From: Frondihabitans peucedani
GTDB taxonomy: Bacteria > Actinomycetota > Actinomycetes > Actinomycetales > Microbacteriaceae
Assembly: GCF_039537585.1 (NCBI RefSeq)
Contig: NZ_BAABAU010000003.1
Location: forward strand, 62,001 to 126,000
Reading direction: 5' to 3'
Length of the DNA: 64,000 nucleotides
Both the position numbers and the translations under genes were made by a program. The first letter of the stretch is position 1. Each line of letters begins with the position of its first letter. The notes under the pieces are model-generated. The model did not search any database. It worked only from the letters and a program-made list of their open reading frames with translations, and was not told the origin of the DNA. This document shows, piece after piece, positions 1-9,185 of this stretch.

Positions 1-2196
1 GCGGATCTGCCTCGGACCGACGACCACGACCGAGTCGAACTCGAGGCCCTTCGACGTGGCGGGGCTCAGGACGCTGATCGGCGCGGTGAGCGAGCTCGTG
101 CCGAGCGCGACATCGCCGGGGAAGCGCTCCTCGAGTGCACCGGCCAACCCCTCCACGAGGGCCTCAGGGGCGATGACCGCCAGCGTGCCCACCGCGTCGA
201 TGCCGCGATCGAGAGCGACCGCCTCGACGACAGCCTCGCGGGCGTCATCACCCGCCTGGACCTCCCGCACCGGCCACTCGCTCGCGCGGACCGACCGGGA
301 CGCGGTGATCCGGAGCCCCGACTCGCGGGCGACCCGCTCGGCGTACTCGACGATCTGGCTCGGGGTGCGGTAGTTGACGGTCAGCTCTTCGAGGCGCCAC
401 GGGCCGGTCTCGCTGGACGCGGCCTGGCGGCGGCGACCGAGGAGGCTCTGCAGCGCGCGGTCCCACGAGTCGGCCGAGGCAGGCGAGGACGCCTGCGCGA
501 TGTCGCCGACGACCGTGAAGGACCGCAGCGGGCAGCGCCGGGCGAGGAGTCGCCACTGCATGGGCGAGAGCTCCTGCGCCTCGTCGACGACGACGTGGCC
601 GAACGCCCACGTCCGGTCGCCCGCAGCGCGCTCGGCGGTCGTCATCGACGCTGCCCGCTCGGCGAAGTTCCCGGCGATGTCGGACGCCGACACCATGCCC
701 TCGACCTGCATGTTCTCGATGGCGCGCTCGGCGTTCTCGATGTCGCGCTTCTGCTGCTGCTTGCGCGCCCGCTCCCCCGCATCGACGGCGACGTCGAACT
801 CGCCGAGGAGCTCGGCCGCCTCGTCGAGGAGCGGGACGTCGCTGATCGTCATGGCCGAGCCCCGCTCGCGCCGCAGCAGGGCGCGCTCCTCGTCGGTCCA
901 CTGGGGCGTGATGCTCCGGAGCCAGTTCGGGCGGGCGTAGAGGTCTTCGAGGAGCTTCTGCGGGGTGAGCGGCAGCCAGGCCGTGTTGAGGAGCACGCGG
1001 ACGTCGTACGACTGCCGGATGTCTTCGCGGAGGACGAGGACGTCGGCGTCGTCGATCGTCGTGCCGCGCGTGCGGAGCTGTGCGACGAGCTGCCGGGTGA
1101 GGGCGGCGAGCGCGTTCTTGTTGAAGGTGACGCGGCCCTCGTTGTGCGGCTTCCCGCGATCCTGCGCCCGCTTCATCGCGTCGACGACGAGCTGCGGCTG
1201 CACGACGAGACGCTCGCCGTCGATGTCGACGGTGGCCGGCTCGGTCGGCGGGATCTGCCGCGAGCGGACGGCTCGCCGGAGCAGGTCGGCCATGCGCGAC
1301 GCGCCCTTGAGAGCGGCGACGTCGGGAGCGTCGTCGGTCGTCGCCTCGACGCCCGGGTAGAGGCCGCCGACGCTCGACAGGACGACGCCCGACTCGCCGA
1401 GCGACGGGAGCACCTGCTCGATGTAGCGGAGGAACGAGCGCGACGGCCCGACGACGAGCACGCCCGAGCCCCGAAGCCGCTCGCGGTGCGAGTAGAGGAG
1501 GTAGGCGGCGCGGTGGAGCGCGACCGCGGTCTTGCCGGTGCCGGGGCCGCCCTGCACGACCAGGATGCCGTCGAGCGCCGACCGGATGATGCGGTCCTGC
1601 TCGCCCTGGATGGTCGCGACGATGTCGGTCATCCTGCCGGTGCGCTGCGCTGTGAGCGCTGCCATCAGGGCGCCCTCGCCCTGCAGCTGCGCGTCGCCCC
1701 GGTCGAGGAGCGCGGCGTCGAAGACCTCGTCCTCGATGCGGGTGACCGTGCGGCCCTCGAGGGTCAGGTGACGCCTGGCGCGGGCTCCCATCGGGGTCGC
1801 CGCGGTCGCCTGATAGAAGGCGCTCGCACCGGGCACGCGCCAGTCGAGCAGGATCGGGTGGTGGTCGGGATCGCGGAGACCGATGCGCCCGATGTAGCGG
1901 TAGTCGCCCGACGGAGCCCCGTGGACGGCGGTCAGCGACCGGGGGGACGTCGTCTCGTCGGGCTCCTCGAGCTCGAGGCGACCGAAGGCCAGGCGGTCGT
2001 CGACCTCGGACAGCTGCGCGAGGGTGTCCTCGTAGAGCCTCGCGTAGGCGTCGCGCTCGCTGCGGCTCTGGTGGTTGCCGCCGACCGTCTCGCGCCGGGT
2101 GGCGAGGAGCCGCTCGCGCGCCTCGTTCTTGAGGGTGTCGAGGCGCTCGTAGAGCGTGGACACGTAGTCGCGTTCGCGATCGAGTTCAGATGGCAA
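1..2196 (-). CDS. helD: HelD/HelR-like RNA polymerase-recycling ATPase (C-terminus cut by window edge)
   Basis: UvrD-like superfamily-1 ATPase of the actinobacterial HelD group. Known members bind RNA polymerase and strip it from nucleic acid; some (HelR) also dislodge rifamycins. The start of the protein has a charged, coiled-coil-like segment (ELDRERDYVSTLYERLDTL) typical of HelD and absent from UvrD. Walker A GGPGTGKTA is near residues 213-221, Walker B VVVDEAQE near 533, and the late motif KGLEFDSVVVVG lies at the window edge. About 731 residues are visible, so only a short C-terminal tail is missing. I chose the TTG at 2196: GAGGGG sits 10 bases upstream. The in-frame GTG at 2226 overlaps the -10 box and would precede the transcript. 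A role in drug tolerance is inference; no rifamycin-associated palindrome was seen upstream. Confidence 0.88.
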   Translation of the reverse strand, partial: MPSELDRERDYVSTLYERLDTLKNEARERLLATRRETVGGNHQSRSERDAYARLYEDTLAQLSEVDDRLAFGRLELEEPDETTSPRSLTAVHGAPSGDYRYIGRIGLRDPDHHPILLDWRVPGASAFYQATAATPMGARARRHLTLEGRTVTRIEDEVFDAALLDRGDAQLQGEGALMAALTAQRTGRMTDIVATIQGEQDRIIRSALDGILVVQGGPGTGKTAVALHRAAYLLYSHRERLRGSGVLVVGPSRSFLRYIEQVLPSLGESGVVLSSVGGLYPGVEATTDDAPDVAALKGASRMADLLRRAVRSRQIPPTEPATVDIDGERLVVQPQLVVDAMKRAQDRGKPHNEGRVTFNKNALAALTRQLVAQLRTRGTTIDDADVLVLREDIRQSYDVRVLLNTAWLPLTPQKLLEDLYARPNWLRSITPQWTDEERALLRRERGSAMTISDVPLLDEAAELLGEFDVAVDAGERARKQQQKRDIENAERAIENMQVEGMVSASDIAGNFAERAASMTTAERAAGDRTWAFGHVVVDEAQELSPMQWRLLARRCPLRSFTVVGDIAQASSPASADSWDRALQSLLGRRRQAASSETGPWRLEELTVNYRTPSQIVEYAERVARESGLRITASRSVRASEWPVREVQAGDDAREAVVEAVALDRGIDAVGTLAVIAPEALVEGLAGALEERFPGDVALGTSSLTAPISVLSPATSKGLEFDSVVVVGPRQIR

Positions 2197-2229
2197 CAGG
2201 CGGGCACCCCTCGGGAAAGACAGCACACG

Positions 2230-2235
2230 ATTCTA
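2230..2235 (-). promoter_or_regulatory. -10 box of the HelD gene
   Basis: On the minus strand this reads TAGAAT, a near-consensus -10 hexamer. Transcription would start about 7 bases downstream, giving a roughly 27-base leader that contains the GAGGGG ribosome site and the TTG start. No clear -35 is visible. Confidence 0.5.
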
Positions 2236-2288
2236 ATCACTCGCGCGCCTGACATTCCTCCGAGGGGCGACCGCCTGTCGTTCGGAGG

Positions 2289-3131
2289 CTAGAACTCCTC
2301 GTGCGTCTCGGGGTCGCCGTCCCAGAGGCGGCCGCGCTCGAGGCCGGAGATCGCCTCGACCTCGTCGCTCGTCAGCTCGAACCCGAACACGTCGAGGTTC
2401 TCGCGCTGCCGGCCGGCGTCGCCCGACTTCGGGAGCGGGACGGCGCCCAGCTGGACGTGCCAGCGGATGACGACCTGCGTCGGGGTCACCGAGTGCTCGC
2501 GAGCGATGCCGGTGATGACGTCCTCGGTGAGCAGCTCGCTCTGCTTGCCGATGGGGCTCCAGCTCTCCGTGACGACGCCGAGCTCGGCGTGCACGGCGCG
2601 GAGGGCCGCCTGCGGGAAGTACGGGTGCAGCTCGATCTGGTTGACCGCCGGCACGACGCCGGTCTCGTCGCGGACCCGCTCGAGGTGCTCCCTCGTGAAG
2701 TTGGAGACGCCGATGGAGGTGACGAGCCCGTCGTCCTGCAGCTTCTTGAACGCCCGGAACGACTCCACGTACTTGTCGATCCGCGGCAGAGGCCAGTGGA
2801 TCAGGTACAGGTCGACCCGGTCGAGGCCGAGGTTCTGGCGAGTCTCGTCGAAGCTCCGGAGCGTCTCGTCGTAGCCGTGGTGGCGGCCGGGCAGCTTCGA
2901 CGTGACGACGATCTCGTCGCGCGGCACGTCGGTCTCGCGGACCGCGCGCCCCACGGCGCCCTCGTTGCCGTAGTTCAGCGCCGTGTCGAGGAGGCGGTAC
3001 CCGGTGTCGAGGGCGTTCCGGACGGCCAGGGTGCCCTCGTCGCCGTCGAGCTTGTAGGTGCCGAGGCCGACGGCGGGGAACGCCGTCCCGTCGTTGAGCT
3101 GGAGGGTGGGGACGCTGACGGCCTCGGCCAT
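2289..3131 (-). CDS. Aldo/keto reductase (280 aa)
   Basis: NADPH-dependent carbonyl reductase of the AKR superfamily, similar to 2,5-diketo-D-gluconate reductases. The catalytic tetrad is visible as D49 (LLDTALNYGN), Y54, K79 (VVTSKL) and H112 (LYLIHWPL), close to the usual spacing, and the length of 280 residues is normal for the family. The ATG at 3131 overlaps the stop of the upstream FKBP gene as TGATG, so translation is probably coupled. An in-frame reading continues far upstream, but that part is the shadow of the FKBP gene. The natural substrate cannot be read from sequence. Confidence 0.92.
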   Translation of the reverse strand: MAEAVSVPTLQLNDGTAFPAVGLGTYKLDGDEGTLAVRNALDTGYRLLDTALNYGNEGAVGRAVRETDVPRDEIVVTSKLPGRHHGYDETLRSFDETRQNLGLDRVDLYLIHWPLPRIDKYVESFRAFKKLQDDGLVTSIGVSNFTREHLERVRDETGVVPAVNQIELHPYFPQAALRAVHAELGVVTESWSPIGKQSELLTEDVITGIAREHSVTPTQVVIRWHVQLGAVPLPKSGDAGRQRENLDVFGFELTSDEVEAISGLERGRLWDGDPETHEEF

Positions 3132-3505
3132 CAGCTGACGCCCAGGAGGTCGATCACGAAGATGAGCGTCTTGCCGCTCAGCGGGTGACCGCCGCCCTGA
3201 GGGCCGTAGGCCAGGTGCGGCGGGAGGACGAGCCGGCGGCGACCGCCGACGCGCATGCCGGGGATCCCCTCCTGCCAGCCGCGGACGAGAGCCGCGAGCG
3301 GGAAGTTGATCGACTCGCCGCGGCCCCAGGAGGAGTCGAACTCCTCGCCGGAGTCGTACTCGACCCCGACGTAGTGGACGTCGACCGTCGAGCCGGACTG
3401 GGCCTCGGCCCCGTCGCCCACGGTGATGTCGGTGATCTCGAGGCTCTCGGGGGCGGGGCCCTCGGGGGCGTCGATCTCGGGCTTGGTGGATGCATCGTGT
3501 GTCAT
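3131..3505 (-). CDS. FKBP-type peptidyl-prolyl cis-trans isomerase (124 aa)
   Basis: Small cytoplasmic FKBP-type prolyl isomerase. After a short acidic N-terminus the FKBP fold runs from about residue 20 to the end, with the family blocks VDVHYVGVEYDSGEEFDSSW, GWQEGIPGM, GGRRRLVLPPHLAYG and the closing LIFVIDLL. There is no signal peptide or lipobox. I use the ATG at 3505; a TTG four codons upstream (3517) is possible and neither has a good ribosome site. The gene is co-transcribed with the aldo/keto reductase through a TGATG overlap, an operon partnership with no obvious metabolic logic. Confidence 0.92.
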   Translation of the reverse strand: MTHDASTKPEIDAPEGPAPESLEITDITVGDGAEAQSGSTVDVHYVGVEYDSGEEFDSSWGRGESINFPLAALVRGWQEGIPGMRVGGRRRLVLPPHLAYGPQGGGHPLSGKTLIFVIDLLGVS

Positions 3506-3544
3506 GAGACCAGTCAAGCGCGTTTCGGGGCGTCTTGTGAGATG

Positions 3545-3600
3545 CGACGGGCCGGACGCTCGCGTCCTCCCTGCGAAGGAATCGAGTGCCCGGCCCGTCG
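3545..3600. repeat. Inverted repeat in the divergent FKBP/MFS promoter region
   Basis: Perfect 11-base arms: CGACGGGCCGG at 3545-3555 and its complement at 3590-3600, with a 34-base spacer. A second small hairpin (GGACGC, TC, GCGTCC) overlaps the left arm. The repeat lies between divergent genes, where no terminator is expected, so a regulatory role is possible. Confidence 0.6.
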
Positions 3601-3714
3601 TGTGACCGCACCGAGAGTCGTCATCGATACGAACGCATGCAGGCTACGCCCGGGGCGCGACTCTCCGCAAACGGGATGTGACCGCTCACTTCGATCCGCT
3701 GAGAGAATGGGATC

Positions 3715-5052
3715 TTGACCGCCACCGACCCGACTCCCCCAGCTCCCGCGCGGAAGCGCCTCTTCGTCGATCTCGAGCCGCTCAGGGCGTCGCCCGCCTT
3801 CGCCCGGATGTGGATCGGCTCGGCCGTCTCCGGGATCGGCGCGCAGCTCACCCTGGTCGCCGTCGGCCTCGAGATCTACGACATCACCCGCTCCACCTTC
3901 GCGGTGGCACTCGTCGGCGTGATCTCGCTCGTGCCGATGATCGTCGCCGGGCTCTACGGCGGCATGCTCGCCGACGCCTTCGATCGCAGGATCGTCGCCC
4001 TCCTCGCCGCGGTCGTCGCCTGGGCGACCACCGCGCTCATCGCCCTGCACTCCTACCTCGGCCTCGACAACGTCGCCCTGCTCTACGCGCTGACCACCGT
4101 CGACGCGGTCGCGGCGACGATCATCAACACGTCCAGGCAGTCGATCATCCCCCGCCTCATCCCGACGCGGCTGCTCCCGGCCGCGTCCGCGCTCAACGGG
4201 ATCTCCGGCGGCGTACAGCTCACCGTCGGCCCCGCGCTGGCCGGAGTGCTCGTCGCCTCGGTCGGCTTCAGCGCGACGTACACGGTCGACGTGGTGCTGT
4301 TCACCGCCGCGTTCCTCGGGATCGTGGCGCTCCCCGCGATCCTGCCCGAGGGCGAGATCCAGCGCCCGGGGCTCGAGTCGCTCCTCTTCGGCTACCGGTT
4401 CCTGAAGCGCTCGCCGAACATCCGGATGACCTTCGTCGTCGACATCATCGCGATGACCTTCGGGCAGCCGCGCGTCCTCTACCCGGTGGTCGGGGCCGTC
4501 CTGATCGGCGGCGGGGCGGTGACCGTCGGCGTGCTGACCGCCGCCTACGCGGTCGGCGCGCTCCTCTGCAGCCTCTTCTCCGGGCGGCTCGGCCAGGTCC
4601 GGCGGCAGGGAGCCGCTGTCAACTGGGCGATCGTCGCCTACGGCGCCTGCATCGCGGCGTTCGGGATCGTGCTCTGGGTCGCGCAGTCGGGCGGCTCCCG
4701 CGGGCTCGGGAGCCTGACCGAGGGGCTCGCCTCGGCGAACCTGCCGGCGCTCGCCGCGGCCGCCGTCGCTCTCGCAGCCGCCGGCGCGGCCGACAACGTC
4801 TCGTCGATCTTCCGCAACACGATCCTGCAGGCCGCCGCGCCCGACGCGATGCGCGGGAGGCTGCAGGGCATCTTCACGGTGGTCGTCACCGGCGGCCCGC
4901 GGGTCGGCGACCTCTTCGTCGGCCTGCTCGCCGCGGCGGGCACGGTCTGGCCGCCGCTCCTCGGCGGCGCGCTGATCGTGGTGCTGATCGGGCTGCTCGC
5001 GCGGCTGCAGCCGTCGTTCCGGCGCTACGACGCCGCGAACCCGACGCCGTAG
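3715..5052 (+). CDS. MFS exporter, EntS/MFS_3-like (445 aa)
   Basis: Major facilitator superfamily transporter with about 12 hydrophobic segments. The N-terminal half carries the family pattern between helices 2 and 3 (GGMLADAFDRR, about residues 82-92). The overall arrangement resembles the enterobactin exporter EntS and related MFS_3 proteins, which export siderophores or drugs. The start is the TTG at 3715; the hexamer GAGAAT lies exactly 6 bases before it and there is no Shine-Dalgarno, so the mRNA may be leaderless. The gene ends 11 bases before the convergent PrsW gene. The substrate is unknown; no siderophore genes are nearby. Confidence 0.88.
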   Translation: MTATDPTPPAPARKRLFVDLEPLRASPAFARMWIGSAVSGIGAQLTLVAVGLEIYDITRSTFAVALVGVISLVPMIVAGLYGGMLADAFDRRIVALLAAVVAWATTALIALHSYLGLDNVALLYALTTVDAVAATIINTSRQSIIPRLIPTRLLPAASALNGISGGVQLTVGPALAGVLVASVGFSATYTVDVVLFTAAFLGIVALPAILPEGEIQRPGLESLLFGYRFLKRSPNIRMTFVVDIIAMTFGQPRVLYPVVGAVLIGGGAVTVGVLTAAYAVGALLCSLFSGRLGQVRRQGAAVNWAIVAYGACIAAFGIVLWVAQSGGSRGLGSLTEGLASANLPALAAAAVALAAAGAADNVSSIFRNTILQAAAPDAMRGRLQGIFTVVVTGGPRVGDLFVGLLAAAGTVWPPLLGGALIVVLIGLLARLQPSFRRYDAANPTP

Positions 5053-5063
5053 CCGGTCGCCGG

Positions 5064-6284
5064 TCAGACGAGCGGGAACGGCGGCGGCTGCCGGAGGAGC
5101 GCGCGGTTCGCCGCCACCTGCGCGAGGAGCTCCGACTCGTCGCGAGTCGCGGCCGCACGGGCAGCCTCCGAGTGCCGCGACGACACGATCTTCTGGCGGG
5201 TCGAGGCGAGCCGCGTCGAGTCTGAGATGAACGCCCGCATGACGGGGCCCAGGCCGTTGCGCCTGGCCCAGCGGAGAGCCCGCTGCCTCGAGGAGCCCTG
5301 GGAGAGCATCCTGACCTCGTCGTCGTCGAACCAGCCGGCGCGCGCGTACTCGGCGAGCCGCACGCGGGTCACGCGCCGCTCGAGCCAGCGCAGCACGAAG
5401 ACACCCACCACGCAGGCCGCGAAGATCGGCACCTGCACGAGCACGTAGTACGAGAAGAAGCGGTCGCCGACGACGACGAGCGCGCCGTTCCAGAGGGCGT
5501 GCAGGAGCATCGCCGGGATCAGCCCCACGAAGAAGTAGCCGATGGCGCCGAAGGGCCCGGTGCGGCGGGCGGCGAGCCCGAGGGCGAAGCCGGTGCAGGC
5601 CGTGTAGATGATGTGGCCGAACGGCGCCATGACGGCCCGGACGAGGAACACGCCCGCGAGACTCGCGCCGCCGTACGCCTGGTCGACCACCTGCACCGAG
5701 AAGTACTGGATGTTCTCGACGAACGCGAAGCCCGCCGCGACGGTGGCCGCGTACACGACGCCGTCGACGGGGCCGTCGAAGTGCTTGCGGAAGATCCAGA
5801 GCACCAACAGCACGCCGAACCCCTTGGCGCCCTCCTCGACGATCGGCGCCTGGACGACGGCCCCCAGGATGTCGCTCAGCTCGCTCTTGCCCCCGCCGAA
5901 CACGCTCTGGACGGTCTGCACCGCGAAGTCGAAGAGCAGCGCCGCCCCGATCGAGACCCCGGCTCCCCAGAAGAACGCGAAGACCAGGACGAGCCGCGGC
6001 TCCGGCTCCCAGCGGTCGACGAGCCAGATGCCGAAGAGGACGATGCAGAGCGGCACGACCGCCAGCAGCAGGCCGATCACGAGCACCTGCGGCGGCAGGA
6101 CGAGGAGGAAGTACGCCACGACCGCGACCGCGAAGCAGGCGATGACGACGAACCCCACGGCGACCGCGGCGAGATTACCGGCCGGGCTGCGGCGCGGAGG
6201 CGCGATCGTCGCGGGCGGCGGCGTGGCGGAGGAGAAGGGCTCTCCCGGCTCGCGCCCGGAGCCAGGTGCACCGCCCCACGTCAT
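5064..6284 (-). CDS. PrsW-family intramembrane metalloprotease (406 aa)
   Basis: Polytopic membrane protein of the PrsW/CAAX-like protease family; the founding member cleaves an anti-sigma factor in Bacillus. All signature motifs are present: EEGAK (E150-E151), FAFVENIQYF (E190, N191), PFGHIIYT (H224) and LLHALWN (H262). About 35 proline-rich residues precede the first helix, and a soluble tail of roughly 100 residues follows the last. I chose the ATG at 6284 because ACTGTA (minus-strand TACAGT) sits exactly 6 bases upstream, a leaderless arrangement. A longer start at 6338 would run into the divergent gene. No anti-sigma partner is evident nearby, so the substrate is unknown. Confidence 0.9.
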   Translation of the reverse strand: MTWGGAPGSGREPGEPFSSATPPPATIAPPRRSPAGNLAAVAVGFVVIACFAVAVVAYFLLVLPPQVLVIGLLLAVVPLCIVLFGIWLVDRWEPEPRLVLVFAFFWGAGVSIGAALLFDFAVQTVQSVFGGGKSELSDILGAVVQAPIVEEGAKGFGVLLVLWIFRKHFDGPVDGVVYAATVAAGFAFVENIQYFSVQVVDQAYGGASLAGVFLVRAVMAPFGHIIYTACTGFALGLAARRTGPFGAIGYFFVGLIPAMLLHALWNGALVVVGDRFFSYYVLVQVPIFAACVVGVFVLRWLERRVTRVRLAEYARAGWFDDDEVRMLSQGSSRQRALRWARRNGLGPVMRAFISDSTRLASTRQKIVSSRHSEAARAAATRDESELLAQVAANRALLRQPPPFPLV

Positions 6285-6290
6285 GCCTCG

Positions 6291-6327
6291 ACTGTAGCGG
6301 GGTGTCGCGGTGGGGAACGCGGATACT
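6291..6327. promoter_or_regulatory. Divergent promoter pair for PrsW and YihY genes
   Basis: Minus-strand TACAGT (6291-6296) lies 6 bases from the PrsW ATG, and plus-strand GATACT (6322-6327) lies 9 bases from the YihY ATG. Only 52 bases separate the two start codons, so any regulator bound here would affect both genes. Confidence 0.45.
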
Positions 6328-6336
6328 CTTGACGAC

Positions 6337-7593
6337 ATGACCGGGATCGCGCGCAGGCCGGCCGAAGGCCTGATCCTGCGCGTCTGGCGGCCCCTGTGGG
6401 CGGCGCTCCGGGCCGCCGGCCGTCTCGTCTCGCGGCTGACCTGGCCGGTGCTCCGGCTCCTCGGGCATCTGGGCGCGGCACCGTTCGTCGCCGGCTGGAA
6501 CCGCTGGCTCGTCGTCGGCGCGCACGACCCGATCCCGTGGCGATACGCCCTCCGACGGACCTACCACGGCTTCTACCGGCACCGGACGATCGACTCCGGA
6601 GCCTCCCTTGCGTTCTTCTCCACGCTCGCCCTGTTCCCGGGCGCCCTCGCCGTCGTGTCGGCCGTGTCGCTCGGCCAGAGCGACGGGGACGCGGTCGCCG
6701 ACATCCTGCGCATCGCCACCATCGCGCTGGGGCCGAACACCGCCGAGTCGCTCCGCTCGCCGCTCGAGTCGCTCCTCAGCCTGTCGAGCCCGGGCGTCAC
6801 CCTCGGGATCGGCCTCGCGCTCACCCTGTGGTCGCTGTCGGGCTACACGTCGGCGTTCGGGCGGGCCATGAACACCATCTACGACATCCAGGAGGGGCGG
6901 CGCTTCGTGCGCTTCCGGTCGTCGATGCTGCTGCTCTCACTCGTGCTGATGGTCGTCTTCGGCGCCATCGCCGCGATCCTGCTGATCACGCCGTCGATCG
7001 CCCAGGCCATCGGCGACCAGTTCCGCTTCGGCGGCATCCTGGTCGCGCTCTGGAACGTGCTCAAGTGGCCGGTCCTCGTCGGACTGGTCGTGCTGGCGAT
7101 CGCGCTGCTCTACTACTTCACGCCGAACATCAAGCACCCGGAGGTGCGGTGGGTGTCGTACGGCGCCCTCTTCGCCATCGCAGGATGGGCCCTCGCCACC
7201 CTCGGCTTCGCGATCTACGTGGTGACCTTCACCCACTACGACCGCGTGTACGGGATCCTCGGCGGCGCCGTCGTCATGCTGCTCTACGCGTTCGTCTCGA
7301 ACTTCGTGCTCGTGCTCGGCGGGGAGCTCGACTCGCAGATCATCCGGGTCAGGTACCTGCAGTCGGGCGTCGAGGCCGAGGGGATGATCCCGCTGCCGGT
7401 GCGGTCGAGCGCCCGCACCCTCGCGATGGCGCGGCACCTCTCACTCGACCAGACCGACGGGCGCACGATGCGGCTGAAGGCGGTGCGCCTGTACGGCGAG
7501 CCGACGCTCGACGAGAGCGGCCGGCCGCACGTGCGGCCGCGGTTTCAGACGCTGAGCGGGCGCGAGCGGAAGGGTGCGCCGCCGGAGGAGTAG
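6337..7593 (+). CDS. YihY/BrkB (UPF0761) family membrane protein (418 aa)
   Basis: Inner-membrane protein of the YihY/BrkB family. Six or seven hydrophobic segments follow a soluble N-terminus of about 80 residues. The family blocks are visible: SGASLAFFSTLALFPG near residue 90, SGYTSAFGRAMNTIYDI near 170, YYFTPNIKHPEVRWVSYGA, and a final YAFVSNFVLVLGGELDSQI. BrkB was once called a ribonuclease (RNase BN), an assignment later withdrawn; the true role is not established. I use the ATG at 6337 rather than an upstream start because of the promoter at 6322-6327. The gene ends 12 bases from the convergent aspartase gene. Confidence 0.9.
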   Translation: MTGIARRPAEGLILRVWRPLWAALRAAGRLVSRLTWPVLRLLGHLGAAPFVAGWNRWLVVGAHDPIPWRYALRRTYHGFYRHRTIDSGASLAFFSTLALFPGALAVVSAVSLGQSDGDAVADILRIATIALGPNTAESLRSPLESLLSLSSPGVTLGIGLALTLWSLSGYTSAFGRAMNTIYDIQEGRRFVRFRSSMLLLSLVLMVVFGAIAAILLITPSIAQAIGDQFRFGGILVALWNVLKWPVLVGLVVLAIALLYYFTPNIKHPEVRWVSYGALFAIAGWALATLGFAIYVVTFTHYDRVYGILGGAVVMLLYAFVSNFVLVLGGELDSQIIRVRYLQSGVEAEGMIPLPVRSSARTLAMARHLSLDQTDGRTMRLKAVRLYGEPTLDESGRPHVRPRFQTLSGRERKGAPPEE

Positions 7594-7605
7594 CCGGCCG
7601 GAGCC

Positions 7606-9129
7606 TCAGCCGGCGGTCTCGTCGGCGTGCGAGGTGTCGAGCGACGCCAGGTGCGCCGTGATCTGCTCCGCCGTGACGACCGGGATCGACGACGTGATCG
7701 CCTCGAGGCCCGACAGCCGCGCCGGCGACAGGACATGCTCGACCTGCTCCTTCGACATGAGGCCGGCCGCGACGACGAGGGTCGCGATCGAGGTCTCGGT
7801 GGCGAGCGCGGTGTGGGCGATGGAGGCCGCTGCGGCGTAGCCGATGTAGGGGGTGAGCGCCGTGACGACGCCGATGTTCGTCTCGACCTGCTGCGCGAGG
7901 CGGGCGGTGTTCGCCTGGATGCCGTCGATGCAGTTCACCCGGAGCGTCTCGCAGGCGCGGGTCAGCCACTGGAGGCTCTGCAGCACCGAGTTCGCGATGA
8001 CGGGCTCGAACGCGTTGAGCTGCAGCTGCCCCGCCTCCGCCGCCATCGTCACGGTCACGTCGGCACCCGCCACGGCGAACGCGACCTGGTTGACCACCTC
8101 GGGGATCACCGGGTTCACCTTGCCGGGCATGATCGACGATCCTGCCTGACGCGGCGGCAGCGTGATCTCGCCGAGACCCGCCTGCGGCCCTGACGACAGC
8201 AGCCGCAGGTCGTTGCAGATCTTCGAGAGCTTGATGGCGCTCCGCTTGAGCGCGCCCGAGACCGTCATGTACACGCCGGCGTCACTGGTGGCCTCGATGA
8301 GGTCGGGCGCCGTCACCATCTCGATGCCGGAGATCTCCGAGAGGTGCCGCCTGACCGCCTCCGCGTAGTTCGGGTCGGCGGTGATCCCGGTGCCGATCGC
8401 GGTGGCGCCGAGGTTGATCTCGGCGAGGAGCGGCAGGGTGTCGCGGAGGCGCTGCTGGTCTTCGCCGAGGGTGTGGGCGAAGCCGGTGAACTCCTGGCCG
8501 AGGGTCATCGGGACGGCGTCCTGCAGCTGCGTCCGGCCGACCTTCAGGACGTCGCGGAACTCCGCGCCCTTGGCGGCGAACGCGTCGGCGACCCGGCCGA
8601 GCTCGTCGACGAGCGTCGCCAGCGTGAACGACATCGCCAGCTTGATCGCGGTCGGGTAGGTGTCGTTCGTGGACTGGCTGCGGTTGACGTCGTCGATCGG
8701 GTGCAGGAACTGGTACTCGCCCTTCTCATGACCCAGGATCTCGAGCGCCCGGTTGGCGATGACCTCGTTGCTGTTCATGTTGGTGCTGGTGCCCGCACCG
8801 CCCTGCATGACCCCGACCCGGAACTGGTCGTGCAGGGATCCTGCGCGGATCTCCTCGCAGGCCTGCTCGATCGCGCGGGCCTTCTCCCGGTCGAGGACGC
8901 CGATCTCGACATTGGCGCGCGCCGCCGCCTGCTTGACCACGGCCAGCGCGGTGACGAGGTCTGCGTACACCGAGATGGGCCGGTTGGCGATCGGGAAGTT
9001 CTCGAGGGCGCGGAGGGTGTGGATGCCCCAGTAGGCGTCGGCCGGGACGTCTCGCGAGCCGAGCGAGTCGGTCTCCCGGCGGAGCCTCCTGGTCGTCTCG
9101 TCCGGCAGAGTGGCGTCGTGATGCCCCAT
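7606..9129 (-). CDS. aspA: Aspartate ammonia-lyase (507 aa)
   Basis: Cytoplasmic lyase interconverting L-aspartate with fumarate and ammonia. The fumarase/aspartase signature GSSIMPGKVNP lies near residues 333-343. Further family blocks are GGAGTSTNMNSNEVIANRA and HPIDDVNRSQSTNDTYPTA. Aspartase is favoured over fumarase by the TSTNMNSNEV and SQSTNDTYPTA wording. The length is slightly above the usual 470, through an N-terminal extension of about 25 residues and a short acidic tail. A good ribosome site (GAGGAGAA) precedes the ATG at 9129. It is transcribed alone and convergent with the YihY gene. Confidence 0.95.
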   Translation of the reverse strand: MGHHDATLPDETTRRLRRETDSLGSRDVPADAYWGIHTLRALENFPIANRPISVYADLVTALAVVKQAAARANVEIGVLDREKARAIEQACEEIRAGSLHDQFRVGVMQGGAGTSTNMNSNEVIANRALEILGHEKGEYQFLHPIDDVNRSQSTNDTYPTAIKLAMSFTLATLVDELGRVADAFAAKGAEFRDVLKVGRTQLQDAVPMTLGQEFTGFAHTLGEDQQRLRDTLPLLAEINLGATAIGTGITADPNYAEAVRRHLSEISGIEMVTAPDLIEATSDAGVYMTVSGALKRSAIKLSKICNDLRLLSSGPQAGLGEITLPPRQAGSSIMPGKVNPVIPEVVNQVAFAVAGADVTVTMAAEAGQLQLNAFEPVIANSVLQSLQWLTRACETLRVNCIDGIQANTARLAQQVETNIGVVTALTPYIGYAAAASIAHTALATETSIATLVVAAGLMSKEQVEHVLSPARLSGLEAITSSIPVVTAEQITAHLASLDTSHADETAG

Positions 9130-9185
9130 GGGTTCTCCTCGTCGATGGTCCGCCGTCGAGCCTAACGGGCCGCTAGCGTCGACGC

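Noticed and set aside
2224-2226. GTG as the start of the HelD gene
   Set aside because: It lies one base from the TAGAAT -10 box, so it would be upstream of the transcript start and has no ribosome site; the TTG at 2196 has GAGGGG.
2197-2290. Rifamycin-associated element upstream of HelD
   Set aside because: No palindrome of the GGGGCTTG...CAAGGCCC type is present; only a weak CCTCCG/CGGAGG hairpin after the neighbouring gene.
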